Source of the DNA: Vitellaria paradoxa
Lineage: Eukaryota > Streptophyta > Magnoliopsida > Ericales > Sapotaceae
Length of the DNA stretch: 64,000 nt
Direction of reading: 5' to 3'
Assembly: GCA_019916065.1 (NCBI GenBank)
Contig: CM034238.1
Span: forward strand, 5,296,199 to 5,360,198
Shown here: piece by piece, positions 1 to 11,520 of the stretch
How positions within the stretch are numbered: position 1 is the stretch's first letter
Layout of the letters: every line of letters starts with the position of its first letter
Made by a program: the position numbers and the translations under genes
Notes under the pieces: generated by a model
Told to the model about the DNA's origin: nothing
Database searches by the model: none
The model's input: only the letters and a program-made list of their open reading frames with translations

Positions 1-756
1 CTTAAAGTTGCCCTTTGTAAAGTCAGCTGTGACTTCATAAGGTAGCAATGGCGCTCTAATGCTAGGGAGGTAGTTCTTTTGACAATTAAAAAAGGGGCGT
101 GTAGTTCTATAAATGACAGATTAGATCTTTGAATTGTTGTGGTGAGACTGACTGCCTCTGGTTACTTGATCATCCATCCAATAATACTTTTTTTATATCT
201 GGTAATTGTAAGGACTCTCTCTCTCTCTCTCTCTTAGTTTTTAAGGTTGTAGGAATTCATTTAACTCTGTAGGATACCATTTCTCTATATATATGTATAT
301 GTAAGTATTTTTGGGTGGGGTGCTTATTGGTTCCATTGTTGGTGCGCATGGATAAGCCACTGCATTGAAAAATAAGAATGCTTGTTAAATAAGTATAATT
401 TTCATAAGATTTGCAGAAATTGAGATGTGCTGTCTTTGTTGAAATCACCAAAGCCGATGGTTTTGATCAGTGTTTATGTTTCATTATATAAATCTATATT
501 TTAAGATTCTGGGCTATATAATTTTGATAATTGTGATATATTAATAAATGACAGAAAAGAAAATAATCTTTATAATCCAAGTTCTATGGTTTTCATAGTT
601 TTGAGTTAAAGACTTTGGCTTCATTTGGGTTCATCATGCTTCCTTTACATTAATTGTTTTTTTTCTCCCATCTTGATTCCAAACATGTTTTTTAAGTACT
701 TCCTTTTTGGAAGTGAAATTTCACAGCAATTCTTAATTCTATCATTTTGTTTTTAG
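1..756 (+). other. TAF1 intron (no exon recognised)
   Basis: This stretch ends at the acceptor TTTTAG before 757. It is T-rich with a short CT microsatellite near 218-234 and shows no exon I can support. The upstream TAF1 exons must lie before the window. Confidence 0.7.
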
Positions 757-3700
757 GTACTGTGAAGAAAGACCTCTACTGCTTGGAAATGTTGGTATGG
801 GTGCTAGACTATGCACTTACTATCAGAAATCTACTCCAGGTGACCAAACTGGCACCTTGTTGCGCAATGGAAACAACAGTTTGGGGAGTGTCCTCGCACT
901 TGATCCTGCTGATAAATCCCCTTTTGTTGGAGATATAAAAGCTGGCTCCACCCAATCATGTCTTGAAACTAACATGTATAGGGCTCCCATATTTCAGCAT
1001 AAGGTGTCATCAACTGACTATTTGTTGGTTCGCTCTGCAAAGGGAAAGCTTTCCATAAGACGAATCGACAGACTTGATGTTGTTGGACAACAGGTACTAG
1101 TGAAATTTATTAACTTTCCAATTTGCTAAGACTATTTGTTTACTATTTAAAAATTTAACTATTCTAAATGTATGAAATAAACTTGACAATTAGATAATTC
1201 TGATACTTGGATAAGGGTTTAGGATATGTGTCCAACGTGTGTAGTTGGACACTCACCCAACAACATTTTCATTAATTTCTATGTGCCATATAACTATGCA
1301 TAAAACTCCCATACTGTGTGACATACATGGCTGTCATTTAGACATGAGAATTAGATGAATCTGGCATGTAAGGCATGTATCCTCATCCCATACATGAGTC
1401 TAGTGACGGAGCTTTAGAGAATTCTTTTTAATGATTTTCCTATTGATTCAGTTGTTGCCAGACTGACTGTGTTGTTGCTGCTTGTTTACATCTTCTTGAC
1501 CTGGTAAATGAAGTCCCATTCGTTCACGTAGCATAGCTGGCACTTAGATGTGAGAATTAGATGAATCTTATACTTACACAACTTATATTACGTACATAGC
1601 TTTGAAGAATTCCTTTTTTTATGATTTCTTTATCGATTCAATTCCTTTCCAGACTGCTTGTGTTGCTGCTTCTTGTTTAGATCTTCTTGACCTGGGGAAA
1701 TGAAGTTTCATTTGTTACTTTCCATTTGATGTGCACTAGTTTTATGTCCTTTTGCTATATTTGCACTTGAATGCATTTTCAGGGTGTAGGGGACTCTTAA
1801 AAGTAGCATGTATAGGGTTTTGGTGGATTTGAATGCAAAGCCACCAGAAAATAGTGAGATTTTAGTTGATATCATCAATACTGATTGGCGTTATATATAA
1901 TTAATTAGTATGAGACAGTGGAAATTGAATTATTATTGGTATCGAATTTGTTACACACTTAAATGTTGTACAATGGTGTTAAATATCTCCTATTTGATTT
2001 CTATAACCAATTGGGGTCTGGTCAGATTGATCTTTGGTGCCAGCTGAAGAAGTTCAACCCATGTTAGTTGATCTGACAAAAATGTCTCTCCTACCTGCTG
2101 GAGATGTACACTTTACAGTGCACAAATAAAATTTCATTTATTATTTGTGGCTCTGCAACTTCTTTTTTTTTTTTGGGGGGGGGGGGGGGGGGGTAAAAAC
2201 AGCATAGCTACAGGAATTTAAAATGAGAATTACAAGGTGTAAATGCGCAAGTAATATGATGTCTTTGGCTTTTAGCACTCTGAACCCAGACTGTCCTAAA
2301 TGCTTTTACAACTTCTAACAGTTCATTCAAATTGTGCTACATTTTGTCCCATTGAAGAGCAATTTGACTAGTCGGAACATCATTTTTAGGGACAATGTTT
2401 CTAGCGAAACGAAAAATGTACCTTTGCTGTAGTTCAAAATAAACCTTTCTACACAGACAGACAGATGCACCGCACCAATCATTTTAGGATGTTACTTTTG
2501 ATATTGCACTGTGGTAGTGTGCAATGTATGATCTAGGATACATCCAATGAGAGTTGTAGCTGCTGCAGAAGTTTGAATGAGTTCATTGTAGTTGTCAGAC
2601 CTTTCTGAAGTCTGCAGTGTGTCCATGATCTCTTTTTTTGAATCTTGAACCTGAAAATTGAGCATCATTGTAAAGCAATCCAGCAAAATGAAGAGATATA
2701 TGACACTATAGACTCATCTATTTTGTGGAATTTGTTTTTTTTTGGCCTTTGTTAACATTTGAAACTAGTTAATGTTTTTTCTTGTCTCCCTTTCCCTCAG
2801 GTTAAGCTCAATTTGTTGTTATTTTGTTCATAATATTCTCTCTAAAAAATCTTTTTCAAAAAAGTAAAAAAATTCTCTCTTAAAAATAGCCTGAATAAAG
2901 GGCTTGTGTGCGCAAGTGCATGGGTGGATGTCAATTGAATTTAGGCATTATTGCTTATCTTAATGTAGATTTTCATTTGCTACAATACTATCATCCGGGC
3001 TGAGCATGATTTTTTGTCATGTATTGGTACAAACACGGGGGTTTATTTTTCAGTGGATTGAGTTATGGATGAATCTAACTAATCACTAAACCATGTTTTA
3101 GAGGAATTTACTCGCTTATTTCTACTGTATTCCTGCCGCTAAGATACAGCCAGTGTAACCATAGATCCTTTATGGTTTTCCTATTAATTTTAAGTTTAAT
3201 CTTTTATTCATATCAAGTATCAACTACTATCGGTGGTGTCATGGAGAATCTCAAAACATTCAGCTATAATAAAGTTTTTGATATTTATAGATCTGTTTTA
3301 TTTGGTCTGGCTTGGGATTTTTTAGGAGCCTCACATGGAAGTAATGTCTCCGGTAACAAAAGGCATGCAGACATACGTTATGAATAGACTTTTGGTCTAT
3401 TTGTATCGTGAGTTTCGTGCCATTGAAAAGCGTGGTTTGCTTCCCTGCATCCGTGCAGACGAGTTGTCTGCGCAGTTTCCTTCCTTGTCTGAAGCTATCC
3501 TTAGGAAAAGGTTGAAGCATTGTGCTGATTTGCAGGTAATCATGCTATAGAATCAATTTGGAAATATATTACCTGTGTTATTTAATGCAGTAAGACAAAT
3601 GTTTGCCACTATCTTTGTCATGATGAATGTTTTCAATATCCTTGGTTATTGTTGTGCATATGCATCTTTTTAGAGGGGATCGAACGGGCAACTTTTTTGG

Positions 3701-6636
3701 ATTATGAGGCGGAATTTCCGCATCCCATTGGAGGAGGAACTGAGGAGGATGGTGACTCCAGAGAATGTGAGTTTTACTAGACAACAATTGCTTTGTTTCT
3801 TAGTTGTATACCTTTACTATAGTTGGTGAACATTTTATATCTGGCAAATCTAGAAGTTCATGTGATTAAGAAAGTTTCAATCCTTTATATCCTGCCAATG
3901 AATAATAATTTTTTGTGTGAGCTGGAAAGTTGTGCCGTTGTGGCTGCTTTTCCTCTTAACTTATATTAAGAAAGATGAGGATTTAAAAAAAAAAAAAAAA
4001 AAACAAAAAACAGGCCGAGTTTATTCTCATTTCTCCTGTTGGCATCATAGCTGTGCACTATGAAATCCATGGTAATTTTGTCTGCAAGGAGCTGCTGGTG
4101 AAAAATTGGATGCTAATGAGTCCCAAGTTCTATATCCGGCTTTAGTCTGCGTAGCTTGTTTTCGTGGTTACGTCTGTCTCCTTCATAAGACTGATTGTGA
4201 AAAGCTTTCAACTGAGAACATTCATGCTAGTCATTCCTCCATATTTTGGTGGATACTTCGTATTTTGCATGGTTGCCAATCTATCTGTGAAAGCTCTTGT
4301 TATTTTGTTAATTGTAAGAAAAATCATTTAATGCATTTGCCCCTACTTGATTTTTTGCCTTTTGATGTTTTGTTAATAGTGTGTGTGTGTTTATTTTTGT
4401 TTTTTTTTTTTTTTTGGGTTTCTTTTGCTAAGGTCTGCGCCTATGAAAGCATGCAAGCTGGAATATACAGGCTTAAACGGTTGGGAATTACTAGGCTTAC
4501 TCATCCCACTGGCCTCTCATCTGCAATGAATCAGCTCCCTGATGAAGCAATTGCTTTAGCTGCTGCATCACACATTGAGAGGGAACTGCAGATAACTCCA
4601 TGGAACTTGAGTAGCAATTTTGTTGCCTGTACAAGTCAGGTAAACTATTTCAACCCTGTTCCGTCTATTCTTATCTTACGTGGTTGTTAGTAACATATCT
4701 GTCTGGACTTCCAGAATTTTATCGTATTGGTGTTTATAGAGTTTAACGATGCAAAAGTGCCAATAATTTATTTAAAAAAAAAAAAAAACTGCCAACTGTT
4801 CAAAGCTGCTATTGTGCTTTTGTCACGGGCAATTAGCTTGGATAGTTCTGACAATGCTATCTTCATTGCTAAATTTGAATTTGAAGTTAAACTTTAGTAG
4901 TTACACACTCCCTCTCCATTGATTTTGGCATTTAGGATCAATCATTATCATAGTCATTCACTGCTTGCACTCTTTTTGTCCTATAAATATATGTCTTGAT
5001 TTTCCATCCATGGGAACCAACCTGTAAATAGCCCAAGGAAAACATTGCATGCTTGCAGTTTGGCCTTGATCTTCCTTTCATTTCCTTTTGCAGGACAGAG
5101 ATAATATTGAGCGTTTAGAAATTACTGGTGTTGGTGATCCATCTGGAAGGGGCCTAGGTTTTAGCTATGTCCGTACTGCTCCAAAGGCACCAATATCAAA
5201 TGCATTGGTGAAGAAAAAAGCAGCTGTTGGTCGGGGAGGTTCCACTGTAACAGGAACAGATGCTGATCTGCGTAGATTGAGTATGGATGCTGCACGTGAG
5301 GTGTGTTGATGCATCTTTTCTGTTCTTTTGAATAATTATTGTTTCTCAACAAGTTTTCTTTGAAACAAAACATAAAATGACCTTAAAGCTTAAAAACTGA
5401 ATCAACTCCAAAAGCTATATTATGTTTTTTTGCAATAATAAAGAGTAATATTATTTAAAAGAAAAAAGGCATCAAGGAGATGCCATCCTTTTACAAAAAC
5501 TCAAAAAAATCAACCACTTAAACCTCCATATGCTCTATAAAATATATTATGTTGTTCTGGTAGGTGATACAATTGGGTAGTGCTTGAAGTTATGTATAGC
5601 ATGGGCGAGGCCATTGACAGAAAAGAAGGGGGGGCTCAAATTCTGAAAATTTTGTTATATGTTCATGGAAAAAAAATTCCAGAATTATTAAAAAAATCCA
5701 GAGTTTGGGAGAATAGAAGGTTGAGAAAAGATCGTTTAAGATAATTTGATAATGTCCATCATAGATTTAGAAATGCTCTATTAAGAAAAAAGTGATTGGA
5801 TCCAAGAGAAGGTGTAAAAAGAACAAAAGGTAGACCAAAGATTACATGGACCGAAATTGTAAAGAAAGACCTAATTTCGAATAATCTCGTGGTAAACATA
5901 ACCTTGATGGAAATGAATGGAGGAGAATGATTCATGTAGCCATTCCCAACCACTTTGATCCTCAATTTTAGTGGCTAATTTCCTCCTCAAAGTAATAATC
6001 ACAAGTTATACTTCTGAGAAATAATCTTGCACCTTTTTTGTCTTTTCTTCAGTCATAATATTGTTTATGCCTTGATGCTTTGCTATTGAAATAACATCAG
6101 TGCATTCTTCTTTTCAGGTTCTGCTTAAGTTCAATGTACCAGAGGAACAAATTGCAAAGCAAACTAGGTGGCATCGAATTGCTATGATTCGCAAGCTTTC
6201 AAGTGAGCAAGCTGCATCTGGTGTCAAGGTTGATCCAACAACAATTAGCAAGTATGCACGTGGCCAGCGGATGTCCTTTTTGCAGCTTCAGCAACAGACT
6301 AGAGAGAAATGTCAAGAAATTTGGGATCGACAAGTTCAGAGTCTCTCTGCAGTTGATGGTGATGAATATGAGAGCGACTCAGAAGCAAATAGTGACTTAG
6401 ACTCTTTTGCTGGGGACCTAGAAAATTTGCTGGATGCTGAAGAATGTGAAGATGGGGAGGAGGGTAATTATGAATCCAATCATGACAAAGTAGATGGTGT
6501 AAGGGGCCTCAAAATGAGAAGGCGCCCATTGCAAGCTCAGGCAGAAGAAGAAATAGAAGATGAGGCAGCTGAAGCAGCGGAATTATGCAGAATGCTTATG
6601 GATGGTATAGAGTCTATGCACTATATCATTTTTAAC

Positions 6637-6668
<32 letters not shown>

Positions 6669-9600
6669 TTTCTGTGAGCAGACAACTGGTTGCAGATTAT
6701 TATGCCAATGAGATATGATGTTAAGCCTTGAATGAGCTGCAGGGCATTGTCTCATTTTAATAGTCTTTATCCATTGGTTTTGGGTTTATATTTCTATCTG
6801 CTAGGCTTGGTATATATTAATGTGAAAGAATGTAATATTTATTCCAATGGAGATGCTCTCTCAATTGGTGGAGGTTTAAACCATATGGAGAATGTAGACA
6901 ACTTTTCTTTTGCTACATGTGTTCTCTATAAACAGACTGCATATTGTTGGTTATGTGAAAGAACATTAACTTGCCTGTCAATTTGTTTGCTTATTGTCAT
7001 AATGGAATTAAAGCTTCGAGTTATCATGATTTATATTTCATCACAGCTATTATTTTGCAGATGATGAGGCCGAGCGGAAGAAGAAGAAAAAGATAAGAAC
7101 TGCAGGGGAGGAAGTGGGATTGGCTCCAGGATCACACCTAAGTTTTGGTATCGAAAATGCTGAACGAATCAAGAAAACTAGTACAATGGTCAAGAAAATT
7201 GCTAGTACTTCCCAGCCTGATGGAACTTATACATCAAAACAGGACATCATTCGAGACCCAAAGAAGGTTAGCCAAGTTCTATTGCCTTTCATTTTGTGTC
7301 ATATTTGCACCCCGTGTATGGATTGACATGACGTGTTAAATAACTTGATATACATTGTTGGGCTCATTTCCTAATAGTTTAAGCTTTTGGGACAATTGGT
7401 GACTTAATATGGTATTAGAGCTGTAGTTCCAGGAGGTCGTGGGTTCGAATCTTGTTATTTCTCATTTATTATTGTGTACTTTGCTTGCTTGTATTGGTAC
7501 ACTTTATTTGATTTGGTTTGCTTGTCCTGTTCCAAGGTGCAAATTGGGGTTATATGTGAGGAGGAGTATAAATAGCTTGATATATATTGTTGGGCCATTT
7601 CCTAGCAACTTAAGCTTTTGGCATAATTAGTGACTTAACATCATGTTTGACCTTGATACAGGTGTCATATAGTGATTTATGCAATATTGTGTTCATGATA
7701 GTGGTATTAAGAACCATACTTTTTGGTGGCAGGAGGAGAAGCTTCTTGCTAAAAAGAACTTGTTGGGAAAAGTGAAAGCAATGAAAAAGAATGACATTGA
7801 ACACATGGGTTTACTTAACAAAAAAATAAAAATATTGGGAGATGGACTTAAGGTATCTCTCTCTCTCTCTCTCTCCCCCCTCTCCCTCTCCCCCACACAC
7901 ACTCACTTGCGCACATGCCTTAAACCGCAAAGGTATACCAAGGGAAGAACATATATGGTACGATTTACGTTGGGTTCTGCAGAATGAATTTTCTATTTTA
8001 TTTTTTATTTTTTTAGTGGTTTTATGTCTGTATGCGTGTGCGCGCTCACGCCAAATGTGAGTTGACATCTGTTCTTTCATTTTTCATTAGATGTATTATT
8101 TGGTGTGTGTCCCTGTTATTTCTTGTTTTGCATCTCTGCTTAAATGCAATTTTGTTATGCAATCTGGATACAGATTATAAAGGAAAAGAAGTCTGCCAGG
8201 GAAAGTTTTGTCTGTGGAGCTTGTGGACAGGTACGTAGCTTAAAAGTGGACGTGTTAAGTGGTGAATAGTTGAGAATTTCATTTTGATTGTTTACCTTGT
8301 GTTCAGCTTGGGCACATGCGGACCAACAAGAATTGCCCCAAGTATGGAGAAGATTTAGCAGCACAAGTCGAAGTTACAGATCCAGAAAAGGCATCCATGA
8401 GGTCTAATTCCTCGGATCGGTTGGTTACCCAGCAAAAAAATCTAACAAAGAAGCTTGTATCAAAAAGTGCAATAAAAATGGCTGTGATGGAAGTTCCTGA
8501 GGATGAAAAGCCTAGTTCTAAAGCAAAAATTCTGAAGGTCAAATGTGGCTCTTCTGACAAAGTTCTTGATAAACCTACTCCTGCAGCCTCACAAGGTTCT
8601 GATAGACCAGCAACATCAGATGCAGAAACTGGGAATAAACCTGCTGTCAAGGTTAATAAAATAATATTCTCCAACAAGAAGTCAGAAGAGGTCCAGGTGG
8701 AATCTCACAGGCCCTATATTGTAATAAAGCCTCCGGTAGAGGCAGACAAAGACCAGCCACGGAAGAAGATTGTTATCAAACGACCCAAGGAGATCATTAA
8801 TCTGGACCAAGGCAGTCAAGAAGGTACTGCTATTCTTGAGGGCAGGAAGATGAAGAAAATTATTGATTTGTCCACTTCTGGAAAGCACAGTGAACATGAG
8901 AGCAAACATTTAGCTGAAGAGGCAGCCAGGAGAAAAATCAGAGAGGATAAAAGATGGTGGGAAGAAGAAGAGAAAAGGAGAATTGCAGAGCGAGAGAGAG
9001 AAGAGAGGGCCAGGAGACTGTATGAACAAAAGAGGATACTGGAAGAGCAAGAAAGGTTAGCTGAGATCAGAAGATTTGAAGAAGCAATAAGAAGGGAGAG
9101 AGAGGAAGAAGAACGTCAGAAGGCAAAGAAGAAGAAAAAGAAGAAGATAAGGCCTGAACCAAGAGATGATTATTTGGAAGACATCACGCCAAGAAGAACT
9201 GATAGAAGGCTACCAGAGAGGGACCGAACTGCCAAGAAACGGCCAGTGGTTGATTTGGGTAGGTATGGTGCAGAGTATGCTCCGTCCACAAAGCGCCGTA
9301 GGGGGGGAGAGGTAACTGTTGTTGCTCATACTTGTTATTTTTGTTCTATGCTCTACATCCCAAGCAGGTTTCTTTTTATTAGCTGCTTTTATAGTACCAG
9401 GTTTGGTAACTTATGGCAGTGTTTGGACTTGGAGAAGGGATTGGATTTGCAATCCTGTGGGACTAAAAAAATCCTTTGTTTGACAACAATAAAAATAGAG
9501 GAAATAAACACTTTTTGGATTGCTAATCCCTCAGAATGGGGTATATGCTATCCCATGGGGATTGGGATGGTATATCCCCCATTTTTGGATTTGATTTCCG

Positions 9601-10852
9601 CCAAAATCTAAAGTTCTAAAATTATTTCTTGTCACATCTCATGTCACATCATATCGTTTATCCCACTTTATGTCCCATCAACCAAAAAACAAAAAAATAA
9701 GCTCACATAAAAAATTAATCTTATGTTATATCCAATCCTATGGTCATCCTTATCATCTAATCCCTTCAATCAAATGTTAACTATATTTGCTTCAAAAATG
9801 ACACTTAAAAATATTAGTAGTTGGTGGTGATCCTTGTCTCTCTTTCCTGAAGAGAGTGATCCCAGGCTGAGATTCTATGATATAGTGTCATGATCTAGAT
9901 TAGTATTTATTTCAGCATTTTTCCCTTGGTGAATTGATTTTTACCAGCCATTATCCCAACTTTTCCTTGGAAAAGCTTATGACTTTGAAAAGGCTAAAAT
10001 CCGATGTCCAAAGATATCAGGACACTGGAAATTACATGCCCACTCATTTTGTTGTCTGAGGGTGGTGACCGTGTCTAATTTGCATTGATAATCATTGTTG
10101 GCCATTCTTCTCTAAAATTGCTCTGCGAGTCATTATTTTTGTGGATTAAGACCACCTCTTGGAATCATGCTTGACCATTGATTTTCAACTGACACATTTC
10201 CCGTGCTCTGTTGATGAACTCAGACCTGAGTACAAAGAATCATCGAATGCCATTTCTTTTTCTTGAAACTACATTGAATGCCATTGAAACGTCCAATTTT
10301 TAATTTACCCCCCCCCTCTTCTTCTCTCCCCCCAGCACACACACACAGTAATTGTGCATTAGTTTGGGGCACTCGTACCTTTTACGGGATTATTTTACCA
10401 TCTGCAATCATTTCATAACATACTTAGTTGTTAACATGGTATGGTTTCTGATTCAAACAATATTTTTTTTTTTTACAATTTCATCACAGGTTGGTTTGGC
10501 AAACATCTTAGAGAGCATTGTGGAAACCCTCAAGGACAGGATTGAGGTGTCCTACCTCTTCTTAAAACCAGTGTCGAAGAAGGAAGCTCCCGACTACTTG
10601 GACATCATAAAACACCCTATGGATCTGTCGACAATCAAGGAGAAGGTGAGGAGGTTGGAGTACAAGAGCAGAGAGGAGTTCAGGCATGATGTTTGGCAGA
10701 TCACTTACAACGCTCATAAATACAACGACGGGCGCAACCTAGGTATTCCTCCCCTTGCAGATCAGCTTCTAGAGCTCTGTGACTACTTGTTAAATGAGAA
10801 TGACGCAAACTTGACAGAAGCTGAAGCTGGTATTGAATATAGGGAGAGCTAG
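757..10852 (+). CDS. TAF1: TFIID subunit 1 (TAF1/HAF-type), 3' part of gene, 11 exons seen
   Basis: Largest TFIID subunit, a nuclear scaffold of RNA polymerase II pre-initiation. Exons with consistent phase: 757-1093, 3326-3535, 3674-3766, 4433-4639, 5094-5300, 6118-6604, 7061-7266, 7733-7852, 8174-8230, 8307-9311, 10490-10852; together about 1,096 codons. The first three to five exons encode the conserved DUF3591 core (YRAPIFQHKV, then RIPLEEELRRMV and CAYESMQAGIYRLKRLGI). The join at 8230/8307 creates a CX2CX4HX6C zinc knuckle (CGACGQLGHMRTNKNC). The 335-codon exon is charged and K/E-rich, and the last exon is a bromodomain with the acetyl-lysine Asn in HKYNDGRN. Plant TAF1 proteins are near 1,900 aa, so about 800 N-terminal residues lie upstream of base 1. 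No frame break is seen in any exon. Introns carry LINE, TRIM and MITE debris. Confidence 0.96.
1325..1720 (+). repeat. Tandem duplication, about 206-bp period, in TAF1 intron
   Basis: The block starting near 1325 (TGAGAATTAGATGAATCT at 1345) recurs 206 bp later at 1551, and both copies end in the phrase ATCTTCTTGACCTGG. The copies differ by many substitutions and small indels, so the duplication is old. It sits in the long intron between 1093 and 3326. Confidence 0.75.
5590..5980 (+). mobile_element. RTE-type LINE 3' relic in TAF1 intron
   Basis: Broken + strand reading gives KRTKGRPKITWTEIVKKDL followed, after a frameshift, by EWRRMIHVAIPNHFDPQF. This is the typical C-terminal end of plant RTE-like LINE ORF2 (RxGRPKxTWxExVxKDL, then EWRxxIHVADP). 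Several stops and frame changes show that it is dead. It is a 5'-truncated remnant, as is usual for LINE insertions. Confidence 0.75.
7334..7640 (+). mobile_element. TRIM-like miniature LTR element in TAF1 intron
   Basis: Two direct repeats of about 75 bp (7334-7409 and 7567-7640; both contain ACTTGATAT or GCTTGATAT, TTTAAGCTTTTGG and GTGACTTAA) flank about 157 bp. Directly after the first repeat is TGGTATTAGAGC, one mismatch from the initiator-Met tRNA primer-binding site used by plant retroelements. A purine-rich GTGAGGAGGAG precedes the second repeat. There is no coding capacity. A clear 5-bp target duplication is not visible. Confidence 0.7.
9418..9779. mobile_element. MITE-like insertion in last TAF1 intron
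   Basis: The left end (GTGTTTGGACTTGGAGAAGG followed by GATT) is roughly inverted at the right end (reverse complement AACATTTGATTGAAGGGATT). The interior is non-coding and rich in GGGATTGGAT and CCAATCC phrases. The length (about 360 bp) and imperfect terminal inverted repeats fit a plant MITE. Target duplications are not certain. Confidence 0.5.
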
Positions 10853-11004
10853 TGGGGACAAAGAGAATGTTGTTAAATTTTGATTTTCATTTTCTTTTTC
10901 CCTTGTTTTTTGGGTGTAATTTTCCCCAATCCAATTTCCCCCGATTTGTTGGAGCTTGTCTTCTTTTCTCCATGGGGCTGGTGTAAATTTCGGTAAATCC
11001 GTGA

Positions 11005-11010
11005 AATAAA
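11005..11010 (+). terminator. TAF1 polyadenylation signal
   Basis: AATAAA lies about 150 bp after the TAF1 stop codon in a T-rich 3' UTR, with a further AT-rich stretch behind it. Confidence 0.6.
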
Positions 11011-11520
11011 TATAATGTTTGATATATCTTTTAGAAGTTATAGAAAGGAAAAGAGTGTTTCAATATCCAAACCGTATTGTCTTTATCACCACTGAAAATC
11101 CTTGTTTTAGGTATGACTTTATAAATCTTATTAAAGTAGATGATTTTACTTTCTTCTTGATGAGAATTTGGCGTGGAAACGGTCCAACTCAACTGTTCCT
11201 CCACTGGTAGTGATGTAAATGGGTTGGGTCAATCCGTGACCCGGCCATCCCCATCCCTCGGCCTGGCCCTTTCCAAACGTTATGCGGACTCAGCCCGAAT
11301 ATCTCGGGCTTAGGACTTTAGTCACCTTGCCCTGACTCAAGATCCATGCCCCTCCCCTGGCCTGCTGCCCCACCTCACCCCTTCCTTGTGCCCAATCACG
11401 CGTTGTCCCGCTTGTTAAAATATTAAAAAATATTTAATAAATATTAAAAAGGTTCAATAGGGCGAATAGGTGGATTTTTCAGACCCTACCAGTTGCTTAT
11501 TATACTTGTTGGACCAAGTT
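11011..11520. other. Intergenic; GC-rich non-coding island
   Basis: From about 11216 to 11420 the sequence turns CC/GG-rich (GACCCGGCC, CCCATCCCTCGGCCTGG) in an otherwise AT-rich setting, then returns to AT. No ORF or gene is recognised. The opening TGTAAATGGGTTGGGTC resembles ends of plant hAT-type MITEs, but I could not find the partner end. Confidence 0.4.

Noticed and set aside
4106..4690. 194-codon + strand ORF
   Set aside because: Only its end (4433-4639) is TAF1 exon; the rest is intron read-through without family similarity and with a poly-T run coding for Phe.
7410..7450. Possible tRNA gene (TGGTATTAGAGC and GTGGGTTCGAATC)
   Set aside because: The first motif is a primer-binding site and no cloverleaf stems form; it belongs to the TRIM-like repeat.
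7842..8080. Short ORFs on both strands with LSLSLS / RERERE
   Set aside because: They translate a CT/GA microsatellite in a TAF1 intron.
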